From assembly GCF_029360765.1 (NCBI RefSeq), contig NZ_JARKNA010000001.1:682001-746000 (forward strand): 64,000 bases of DNA, given 5' to 3'. The DNA is from Terrimonas pollutisoli. GTDB taxonomy: Bacteria; Bacteroidota; Bacteroidia; Chitinophagales; Chitinophagaceae. The notes beneath the pieces are model-generated. The model was given only the letters and a program-made list of their open reading frames with translations, did not search any database and was not told the DNA's origin. Made by a program: the position numbers and the translations under genes. This document shows, one piece after another, positions 38,968 through 49,200 of this stretch. The number at the start of each line of letters is the position of its first letter. Position 1 is the first letter of the stretch.

Positions 38968-40053
38968 TTACAACTTAAATAAAACTCCTGCAAAAACCTG
39001 GTAATTTCCGGAACCTCCCGGACTTACTGTCTTTATTCCTGTGTACCTTGATTTAAATTTATCCGGCACATTCTGACTTATTTTTCTTTCTACAATAATG
39101 GGAACATAAGCATAAATGGAAGCTTTTTTCATTTTATAAATTATGCCCGGTTCTACAGATAAGTTATGACCGGCACGCCGAACACCCTCACTGTCACCCA
39201 CAAGGTCCTCCACCGGAGAACCTTCATTTCTTATTCCCGCTGAAAAGGCCCAGTTCTTTAAATTATAGTAAGCGCCAACCCGCATAGAAAATTGATCAGG
39301 CACACTCATTATAATATTGTTGGCTAAGCTATCAATACGGGATGGTATTCTGCCGTTCGTAATTGCTGTACCATTTTGCTCCCTTGGATTTACCATGTAA
39401 TAAAAATTGCCATAGAGGCTGATTGTTCCTGCCGCATTTAAGAAATAAAACAAATTCAATTCTGTAATAATACCTGTTCCGCCATCTCCCAATTGAATAG
39501 AGGGATTAACTGCCGAAAGCAGTTTTGTTGAATCATTCCTGTAGAAATGATCCTGGTATTTATAATCACCCGTTGGAAGTTTTAAGCCCAATCCTAATTG
39601 AATATTTCCCTTTTGTTTTACAGTAGGACTTAATAACCATTTGTAAACAGTAAAACGAATGTCGCCGATTCCAAATGAATTGGTTGTATGCCTTGTTGTG
39701 TTGGGGCCGCCATGTTCTAATGAGGCTTCCCGGCTATTTGAAGAAATGGGCAAACTTAAGTTCAGCGACCACCCATCTCTCATCAACCTGCTTATTGAAA
39801 TATCCATTGAATACGACTTAACAACTGATTCATTTTGTTCAGGAGTTTTTTGATCAACTGTTTCTTTAAAATCCCGGAACGACTTGAAATAACGGGTAGT
39901 AATATTTAATTGCCAGTCCGTGGTTGCAAAAGCATTATCCGTAAGATTATACTGGCCAAAGCCCGAAATGTTGCGAATGGCGATGCAGCCCTGTGATTGT
40001 GCCCCTGTATTGAGTAACCAACAAATAAGTAGCAGAGCGGTAAGCTTTTTCAT
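38968..40053 (-). CDS. Exported, probable outer-membrane beta-barrel protein of unknown function
   Basis: Signal peptide MKKLTALLLICWLLNTGAQSQ; alternating amphipathic segments; C-terminal hydrophobic YQVFAGVLFKL. Confidence 0.6.
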   Translation of the reverse strand: MKKLTALLLICWLLNTGAQSQGCIAIRNISGFGQYNLTDNAFATTDWQLNITTRYFKSFRDFKETVDQKTPEQNESVVKSYSMDISISRLMRDGWSLNLSLPISSNSREASLEHGGPNTTRHTTNSFGIGDIRFTVYKWLLSPTVKQKGNIQLGLGLKLPTGDYKYQDHFYRNDSTKLLSAVNPSIQLGDGGTGIITELNLFYFLNAAGTISLYGNFYYMVNPREQNGTAITNGRIPSRIDSLANNIIMSVPDQFSMRVGAYYNLKNWAFSAGIRNEGSPVEDLVGDSEGVRRAGHNLSVEPGIIYKMKKASIYAYVPIIVERKISQNVPDKFKSRYTGIKTVSPGGSGNYQVFAGVLFKL

Positions 40054-40202
40054 AACAAAAGTTTTAGGTAAATAATTTCTCTATTTGTTATAGGGCAAGT
40101 TTCAAAAGGCAGGAAAGAAACTTTACAGGTTAGAAAGATTGCTTTCATAAAGTTATTTATTCATTTTATTAAACCTGTAATAAAAAGACAGTTACCCTTT
40201 TT

Positions 40203-40227
40203 GGGCGACGAGTGTCATTCGTCGCCA
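40203..40227. repeat. Intergenic REP-like hairpin
   Basis: GGCGACGA-gtgtcat-TCGTCGCC. Confidence 0.5.
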
Positions 40228-40363
40228 ATTACTCGAAAATCGCATCCTTAGTCAGTTCAATATCGTTGTTATTGCTCCTGTAATCTAAATTAAAATATTG
40301 AGGCAGGTATGGCGGGTAGCTTTAATCTGAAATCAATTTTTTAAAACTCAAAAATTTATTATC

Positions 40364-41170
40364 ATGAAATCATCATCAAATCTTTCTGGCGCTAAATGGC
40401 TGTTGCCATTATGCCTGACCTTAATTATTTCCTGTCAAAAAGAACAAGGTCTAAAACCCGAAACCATTGAAACCTCTATTGCAAATTCATCTGCTGATCG
40501 GGAAGCAAAATACAACACGTTCAATGGTGATGAGATTGCAGTCGGAAACGGTTATGCTCACACCTTCATAACCCAGAGCCATACAGGAGTACCACAGGAA
40601 TTAGGGATTGTCTTTACGGACGAAGCTTTATCCGGTTTGCCAACTACCAATACTCCTTATGTTTTGGATTTTCATCCCAAAGCATTGGAGTCAACTCCTT
40701 TTAAACATCTCGCATTGGGTTGGAGTGCTAATGGGCATCCACTGCCGGTCGGCGCATTCATTACATCTCATTTTGATATTCGCTTTTTTATGATGAGCCT
40801 TGAAGACAGGCTTGCTATTCCGGCTCCTCCGGCGCCATCTATTTTGTTGCTGCCGCCTGCAGGATATATGCCCTTTAATTATATTGCGGATGCTGCCATA
40901 CCACAATTAGGAGTGCACTGGGCACCCAATAATTTTACATCGGGTTCTACTATAAATTACACGATGATACTGGGTTCCTATAATGGCAACTTTAATTTTG
41001 TTTCTCCAATCGTGACACGAACAACGCTGGCAAGTGGTACATCGGTATCTCTGCCTTATGCACAGCCGCAATACTTTGCCCAACATGGGTACTATCCTAC
41101 AAAGTATAATATATACGAAGATGACAAAAAACGACATTATGTAACGCTTACTGATTTTGTTTGGAGATAG
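40364..41170 (+). CDS. Lipoprotein with DUF5602/TTHB210-like domain
   Basis: Lipobox LIISCQK; VGNGYAHTFITQSHTGVPQELGIVFTDEALSGLP...LALGWSANGHPLPVGAFITSHFDIRFFMM. Confidence 0.65.
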   Translation: MKSSSNLSGAKWLLPLCLTLIISCQKEQGLKPETIETSIANSSADREAKYNTFNGDEIAVGNGYAHTFITQSHTGVPQELGIVFTDEALSGLPTTNTPYVLDFHPKALESTPFKHLALGWSANGHPLPVGAFITSHFDIRFFMMSLEDRLAIPAPPAPSILLLPPAGYMPFNYIADAAIPQLGVHWAPNNFTSGSTINYTMILGSYNGNFNFVSPIVTRTTLASGTSVSLPYAQPQYFAQHGYYPTKYNIYEDDKKRHYVTLTDFVWR

Positions 41171-41220
41171 GATCCTGAAGTAGAAAGAATACCCACTGTA
41201 TTAACAATACAACCTATTTT

Positions 41221-41504
41221 ATGCCTATTACTTATGTAAAGTTTTTCTGCATTGCTTTCATTGTTCTTTTGCTGGCAATCAGTTTTACGGATGTAAAAAA
41301 GAAATATCGTGTGAAGGTTGTGTTATTAACAACAGGCCACTAATCTCTGTTGCAGGACCGGACCAGGTAATCGCTTTACCAACCGATAGCGTTTCTCTGG
41401 ATTGCATTTCATCCAGAGACCCGGATGGGAGAATAAGTGAATGGATCTGGACAAAATTTCTGGTCCTGCACCTTTTTAATATCGCTAAAGCCAAAGGCGG
41501 GTAG
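41221..41504 (+). pseudogene. Decayed PKD-domain lipoprotein fragment
   Basis: Frame 1 KFFCIAFIVLLLAIS, then another frame YGCKKEISCEGCVINNRPLISVAGPDQVIALPTDSVSLDCISSRDPDGRISEWIWTK, then a third frame ISGPAPF and return to NIAKAK: several frameshifts. Confidence 0.7.
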
Positions 41505-41534
41505 CAAAAATATTTTTTGTTTGGAGTGGGCTAT

Positions 41535-42530
41535 TTAATACTCCCACTTCACCAGTGTTGCCCCCCATGTAAACCCACCACCAAAAGCAGCTAATACAAT
41601 ATTATCTCCTTTGTTTAATTGATGTCTCCATTCCCATAAACAGAGTGGAATAGTGGCTGCAGTCGTATTGCCGTATTTCCCAATATTGATCATTACTTTT
41701 TCTTTTGGCAGGCCAATCCGGTTTGCAGTGGCATCTATGATTCGCAGGTTGGCCTGGTGTGGTACCAGCCAGGCAATATCGTCACCGGTAAGATTGTTTC
41801 TTTCCAACAGCTCTGCACTTACATCTGCCATCCCTTTTACAGCGGCTTTAAATACAGGCTGACCATCCTGGAAGGCATAATGTTCTTTATTCTTTACTGT
41901 TTCCAGGGAAGCAGGTTTCAATGAGCCGCCGGCTTTCATATGCAAAAATTCAGCGCCTGAACCATCACTTTTTAAAAGGCTGTCCAAAATGCCATAGCCG
42001 TCATGGTTGGGCTCCAGTAGAACCGCACCAGCTCCATCGCCAAATAAAACACAAGTGTTACGATCGGTATAGTCAATAATAGCACTCATCTTATCCGCAC
42101 CACATACCACTACTTTTTTATAACGACCACTTTCTATTAAAGAAGCTCCAAGTGTCAATGTGTATAAAAAGCCAGAACATGCAGCAGACACATCGAAACC
42201 CCAGGCATTTTTAGCGCCCAATTTATCGCAAGCTATATTGGCCGTGGCCGGAAAAACCATATCGGGGGTAACTGTTGCTACGATCAAGCAATCTATCTCC
42301 ATCGGGCTGATGCCTCTTTTTTCTAAAAGTTGCTTTACAGCAGGCACTACCATATCGGAAGTAGCTTTTCCTTCGCCTTTCAATATTCTTCTTTCAGAAA
42401 TGCCCGTGCGGGTCCTGATCCATTCATCATTGGTGTCCACCATTTTTTCCAGGTCAAAATTGGTGAGTTTATCGTCGGGAACATAGCCGCCAACTGCGGT
42501 AATTGCAGCAGTAATCTTTTTGCTTATCAT
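41535..42530 (-). CDS. fabH: 3-oxoacyl-ACP synthase III
   Basis: [54 protein letters not shown]. Confidence 0.95.
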   Translation of the reverse strand: MISKKITAAITAVGGYVPDDKLTNFDLEKMVDTNDEWIRTRTGISERRILKGEGKATSDMVVPAVKQLLEKRGISPMEIDCLIVATVTPDMVFPATANIACDKLGAKNAWGFDVSAACSGFLYTLTLGASLIESGRYKKVVVCGADKMSAIIDYTDRNTCVLFGDGAGAVLLEPNHDGYGILDSLLKSDGSGAEFLHMKAGGSLKPASLETVKNKEHYAFQDGQPVFKAAVKGMADVSAELLERNNLTGDDIAWLVPHQANLRIIDATANRIGLPKEKVMINIGKYGNTTAATIPLCLWEWRHQLNKGDNIVLAAFGGGFTWGATLVKWEY

Positions 42531-42671
42531 GTAGTGAGTTTTTCAACTAAAAGTGCTCAAAGGTACGGGGCAACAGGCAATTAGCAATAGACAAGGGCCC
42601 AGCTTCCCGGTCGTCAAGTACTGATTGCCAATTGCATATTGCTTATTGTTAATTCTCTTATTTTCGCAGCC

Positions 42672-43253
42672 ATGATAGCTTACCTGAAAGGTGACTTTGT
42701 ACGAAAAACCCCTTCCCTCGTTTATATTGAAGTGAACGGCGTTGGATATGAAGTACAGGTTACCCTTAATACCTACACCCGCATCCAGGATTTAGAAAAA
42801 GGTTTATTGCATACTATCCTTATTATTAGGGAGGATGCGCATTTATTATTTGGTTTTTTTGAAATGGCCGAAAAAGAAATGTTTCAGCAACTGACCAGTG
42901 TATCGGGTATTGGTGCTTCTACCGCCCGGATGATGCTGTCGTATATGAAACCGGATGAGCTGGCCACAGCCATTGTGCAATCCGATATCAGGGCGCTGGA
43001 AAGTATAAAAGGTATTGGCAAAAAATCCGCAGAACGAATAGTATTGGAACTAAAAGATAAGCTCACCAAGCATCCAATTGAAGTAAATATTTCACCATTG
43101 AAAAGCAATACTTTGCATCAAGATGCGTTTAATGCACTGACGGCTTTGGGAATCACCCGTTCAGCTGCCGAACAGGCTGTAAAAAAAGCGTTGGCATCTG
43201 AGCCAGGCTTGCCCGTAGAGGAGTTGATCAAAAAGGCGTTGCGTATCCTCTGA
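42672..43253 (+). CDS. ruvA: Holliday junction branch migration protein RuvA
   Basis: MIAYLKGDFVRKTPSLVYIEVNGVGYEVQV; SIKGIGKKSAERIVLELKDKL. Start moved from 42639. Confidence 0.95.
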   Translation: MIAYLKGDFVRKTPSLVYIEVNGVGYEVQVTLNTYTRIQDLEKGLLHTILIIREDAHLLFGFFEMAEKEMFQQLTSVSGIGASTARMMLSYMKPDELATAIVQSDIRALESIKGIGKKSAERIVLELKDKLTKHPIEVNISPLKSNTLHQDAFNALTALGITRSAAEQAVKKALASEPGLPVEELIKKALRIL

Positions 43254-43293
43254 TAACCTATTATTTACTGGACTAATTGATTCTGAGAAAAAC

Positions 43294-46200
43294 TTGAACG
43301 CCAATACTGTTCATATCTTCCGTAAGGTGATAGTGTCTGCCATCATCCTATTGATCGTATCGGGTCATGCGAATGCCCGTTATTTTCAAAACCCAATTTC
43401 CAATACACAAGACACTTCCCGTAAAGACACATTGCGTTATCCGCTAACGGATCGCTATGGCGATCCATATACTAATCCCAATCGCAACACTTTTGACTTG
43501 AAGGATACTGCCTTCATTAAAAGAAATGTTGAATATGATCCCCTGACGGGTGAATATTATGTAATCGAAAAGATTGGCGGCAAAAACTATCGCACACCTG
43601 TTTCCTTCGGACGTGATGAGTTTTTGCGTTTGCAAGGCAAGAAAGACGAAAACGCTTATTTCAGAAAAAGAGCGGATATGCTTTCCGAGATGAACCGCCG
43701 CCTTTTCAAGCCAAAATTTACTACACAGAAAGGTTGGTTTAACCGGATAGTGGGTGTTGGAAAAATAGATATTAAACCTTCCGGTTATGTAGATCTGCTG
43801 GCCGGCTACCAGGGACAGAATATCAAAAACCCGACACTACCCGAGCGGGCAAGAAGAAATGGCGGTCTTGATTTTAATATGAATGCCCAGTTGCAGGTGG
43901 ATGCAAATATTGGCGACAAATTAAAACTGCCGATCAACTATAATACCCTGGCAAATTTTGAATTTGAAAACCAGCTTAACCTCAACTACCAGGGTAAGGA
44001 TGATGAGATCATCAAACAGTTTCAACTGGGAAATGTAAACTTTACTTCTAAAGGAACATTGATCCCGGGTGCACAATCTTTGTTTGGTATCAAAACGCAG
44101 TTGCAGTTTGGAAAATTATTTGTCACCGGTGTGCTGGCCAATCAAAGGGCGCAACGCCAATCGTTGGATATGCAGGGTGGTTCAGCAATGCAGGCATTTT
44201 CTTTGAAGGCTGATGAATATGAGGAAAACCGGCACTTTCTGTTAGCTCAATATTTCCGCAATAATTATAATAAAGCCATGAGCAATTTGCCGGTAGTAAA
44301 TTCGGCTGTACAAATCTTGCGCATGGAAGTGTGGGTCACCAATCGTAACCGGGCCGACACGAATGTGAGAGACATCGTTGCGTTAATGGATTTGGGTGAA
44401 GGCAACCCTTTTCGTCCACCAGGAGGTAATCCCAATGCCTTGCCGCATAATCGGGTGAATACTATTTATGATGACATCCTTTCCAATCCCAACTCCCGCA
44501 ACTCTACTTTAGTGCAGGGTGTTTTGACAGGCATGGGGTTTTTACCGGTGCAGGATTTTGAAAAAACATTTGCCCGTAAACTGTCACCATCCGAGTATTA
44601 CTTCAATCCGCAAATTGGATTTCTTTCTTTGCAACAACCTTTGCAACCTGATGAGGTATTGGGTGTGGCATTTCAATACACCTATAATGGAAGAGTATAC
44701 CAGGTAGGTGAATTTTCACAGGATATTCCACCCGATGTCTCCGGAACTACACAAAAAGTACTGTTCCTGAAATTATTGAAAGCAACTTCACAACGTACCA
44801 ATCTTCCCATCTGGGACCTGATGATGAAAAACGTTTATTCCGTCGGTTATGGCCAACTGGAAAGAACGGATTTCAAACTGGACGTTTTATATGAAGAGCC
44901 AAGCCTGGGTGAAAAAAGATATTTGCCACCCGCCGATGTATTACCGCAGTACCAGGGACAGCCTTTGATCTCGCAGGTAAATCTTGACCGGTTAAATAAT
45001 CAGAACGATCCGCAACCCGATGGTATATTCGACTTTATAGAAGGCTTCACCATTTTATCATCCATGAGCCGGATTATCTTCCCGGTGCTGGAACCTTTCG
45101 GTCACGATCTCGACTATGTGTATCCATCGCAGGTAGAACGCGACAAATATTTGTATTACCCGTTATACGATACTATCAAGGCCATTGCTCAAACCTATGC
45201 CAACTTAAACAGGTTTGAAATAAATGGTAAATCCAAAACTTCTTCGACGGGTGACTACCAGTTAGGATTTAATATACCGCGGGGCTCTGTTACTGTGACA
45301 GCCGGTGGCCAGCTACTGCAGGAAAATATAGATTACGAAATCAACTATGACCTGGGAACGCTGAGGGTTATCAACCAATCTATCATTAGTTCAGGTGTGC
45401 CGGTAAATATTCAATATGAGAACCAGGCGGCCTTTGGTATACAGCAGCGAAACTATATGGGCCTGCGCCTTGATTATTTTGCCAATAAAAAATTAACCCT
45501 TGGTGGAACGATTGCAAGATTAGGCGAAAGACCATTCTTTGTAAAACAGTCGTACGGTGATGATCCCATTCGTAACACCATGTATGGTTTGGATGTAGAT
45601 TATAAAAGTGATTGGCCAAGACTTACCAAATGGTTGAACAAATTACCTTTTTACAACTCGCAGGAAACATCGTCCGTATCGGCCTATGCCGAAGCGGCTA
45701 TGCTGCAACCGGGGCATGCGCCACAAATTGGAAAGGGGAGTGCAGGCCAGGTATATGTTGATGATTTTGAAGGAACCCGTTCAGGTATTGATCTTCGTTT
45801 CCCACTCATCAGTTGGAACCTGGCATCTGTACCACAGGGTAATAATGGACCCGGTGGAGTGTCGCCGCTATTCCCCGAGTCTGGATTGACCAATGATTTG
45901 GGCAGTGGTTACAACCGGGCAAAACTGGCATGGTATAATATCGAGCCTGTTTTACAGGAAAGAAACAATACCAATAACCCGCTTCGCAACAATCCGGCTG
46001 AATTATCAAAGCCTGAAACAAGACAGGTTTTGCAAAGAGAAATCTTCCCGCAACGAACTACCGATTTTGGCCAGGGCTTGTTAACCACCTTTGACCTCGC
46101 CTATTATCCCAAAGAGAAAGGTCCCTATAACTATGAGTACAGGGGAGGCCGCATCAACTCCGAAGGAAAATTGATAAATCCAAAAGCGGCATGGGGAGGT

Positions 46201-49200
46201 ATCATGCGTAATATCGATCAAACGGATTTTGAGACCAGCAACATTGAGTATATCGAATTCTGGATGCAGGATCCTTATATTTTAAATACCGCTAGCAGTG
46301 GCGGTAAACTATATTTCAACCTCGGTACCATTTCTGAAGATGTACTAAAAGATGGAAAGCGTCAATATGAAAATGGATTGCCAACACCTACCAACAATGC
46401 CCAGGTTGATAACAATACAGTTTGGGGTAAAGTGCCTTCCAATCCTTTGCAGATCACTAATGCATTCAGCAACGAACCCAGCGACAGGCAATACCAGGAC
46501 GTTGGTTTTGACGGATTGACTGATGATGAGGAAAAAACAAAATTCAGCACTTATTTAAGCAACCTGCAGGCGACTGCTCCGGCAGCTTATTCCAAAGCAT
46601 TGAATGATCCATCGGCTGATAATTTTAAACCTTATCGTGATGCCAGCTATGATGCGGCAAATGCAGGGATCCTCGCCAGGTATAAAGACATTAACAACCC
46701 GAATGGCAACTCGCCGGTTTCGAACAATAACAGCCAGTTTGTAAACGCCTTTACGCAATATCCCGATGCGGAAGAATTGAACCGTGATAATACGTTGAAT
46801 GAGGCTGAAGAATATTTTCAATATAAAGTTGATATCAAACCTTTCATGGCTCCCGGTACTAACTTTATTACTGATGTAAGAAATGTAACGGTATCGCTGC
46901 CCGATCAATCAAGCAGGAATGAAAGATGGTACCTTTTCCGTATTCCGGTTTCTGAATTTGAAACCAAGGTGGGAAATATTCCGGATTTCAAGTCGGTACG
47001 CTTTATCCGGATGTTTTTAACTGACTTTGATGATTCGGTTGTCATGCGTTTCGGAAAGATTGAATTGGTAAGAAATCAATGGCGTCAGTTCCAGTATAAA
47101 ATTGATACAACCGGTCAATATGTAAACCTTCCGCCAAACGATCCCGTGGTTGTAAATACCCTGGCTGTTAACCTGGAGGAAAATGATCAACGTGAACCGA
47201 TAAGATATGTAAGTCCCCCCGGTATCGAAAGACAACAGCAATTAAGCAATAACAATGTTCAGTTGTTTTTAAATGAGCAGGCCTTGAGCATGCAATTGTG
47301 CAACTTGCCTAACAAAGAATCCCGTGCTGTATTCAAGACCATGAACATGGATATGCGCCAATATGGAAAAATGCGGATGTTCGTTCATGCTGAAGGAAGT
47401 GGCAGTGACGCGGCTATACAGGATAATTCATTAACTGCAATTGTGAGAATAGGAAATGATTTCCAGGGCAACTATTACGAAGTAAGAATTCCATTGAAAA
47501 AAACATCCTGGGGTGAAACGGATAGCTTGAGAATTTGGCCCGAGCAAAATAACCTTGATTTTGATCTGCAGGAGTTGAGCCGGCTTAAATCACGCCGTAA
47601 TCAACAAGGCGCACCTCCTTCAGTTTATTATAGTGAAGTTTTGGCTGATGGCAGAACATATGCAGTGATCGGAAATCCAAACCTTGGTGAAGTGAAGGGC
47701 ATGATGCTGGCTGTTGAGAACACCAATCTGCCAACAGCTTGCGCCGAAGTATGGTTCAATGAGCTTCGGTTTTCCAACCTGGATGAAAAAGGTGGCTGGG
47801 CGGCATTGGGTCGTGTGGATCTTAAGTTAGCTGATTTAGGTAGTCTTACATTAGCCGGTACAGCCCGCAGTCGTGGCTTTGGTACATTGGAACAACGGGT
47901 GAATGAACGGAGTCGCGAAGACCTTTATACATTTGACCTTTCTGCAAATATTGATGCCGGTAAATTATTGCCTAAACAATTAGGCATACAGATTCCTGTA
48001 TATGCCGGAATTAGCCGCATCACCAGCACCCCGGAGTACGATCCTTATGACCTGGATATAAAACTCAATGATAAAATCAAATCAACCCCAGACAAAGCTG
48101 ATAAAGATTCTATCAGGAGGGATGCGCAGGATATCACTACTATCAAAACAGTGAACTTCACCAATGTCAAAAAAGTAAAAACAGATGGTAAACAACCTAA
48201 GATTTGGAGTGTCACCAATTTTGATTTGAATTATTCTTATATAGAAACCCAGCAGCAAAACCCGCTTATCGATAATTATGAAATGCGGCGAACCCGTGGT
48301 GCAGTGGGTTATAACTATGCACCGCAGCCAAAATATTTGGAGCCATTTAAAAATCTGAAATCAAGATCGAAATGGATGGCATTGGTAAAAGACATTAACT
48401 TCAACTATGTGCCTTCACAGTTATCGTTCAGGGCCGATCTTTTCCGCCAGTTTGGAGCTACAAGGCCACGCAATGTAGGCGGTGGTCCATATAAAATACC
48501 TGAGACTTACGACAAGTACTTCACTTTCGACCGGTACTATATTTTGCAATGGGGTCTTACAAAATCGATCACTCTTGATTTTACGGCTACCAATTATGCC
48601 CGCATCGATGAACCTTTTGGTCGCATTGATACAAAAGAGAAAAAAGATTCGGTTAGAAAAAACGTCTTCAATGGCGGTCGTAATACCCAATATGCGCAAC
48701 AGGCAAGTTTATCTTATACCGTGCCCACACAAAAAATTCCTCTGCTTGACTGGACAACCTTAAGAGGAACCTACACTACTCAATATAACTGGTTAGCGGC
48801 GTCATTGCTGGCAAAAAGTCTTGGTAATACGCTGGCCAATACGCAGACAAGAACCATTGCCAGTGAGCTGAATTTTGAACAATTGTACAGCAAGTCGAGG
48901 TTCTTAAGAGCCGTGAACACAGCGCCAACAGGTAATAAAAAATCAAAAGATACCGCAGGTCTGAAGGATACAAAAAAAGTCGATAACAAGTCCGTAAAAC
49001 CTAAGTTCGGGGTACCTGATTCGCTAAAAGCAAACATGTCTGCGAAAGAATTAAGAAAAGCTAAAAGAGAGGCCCGCAGAAAGGAAAGAGAAGAAAGAAG
49101 AAAGCTAAAAGAACAACGAAGGAATGAGCTTCCGGAATTAAACGGAATTGTCAGAGCAGTGGGAGGAATCGCTACTTCATTGAAGAGAGTGGGTATACAA

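Noticed and set aside
42569-42660. ggcaattagcaatag ... attgccaattgcatattgc repeats
   Set aside because: Short, imperfect and AT-biased; likely a degenerate interspersed repeat, with no structure I can support.
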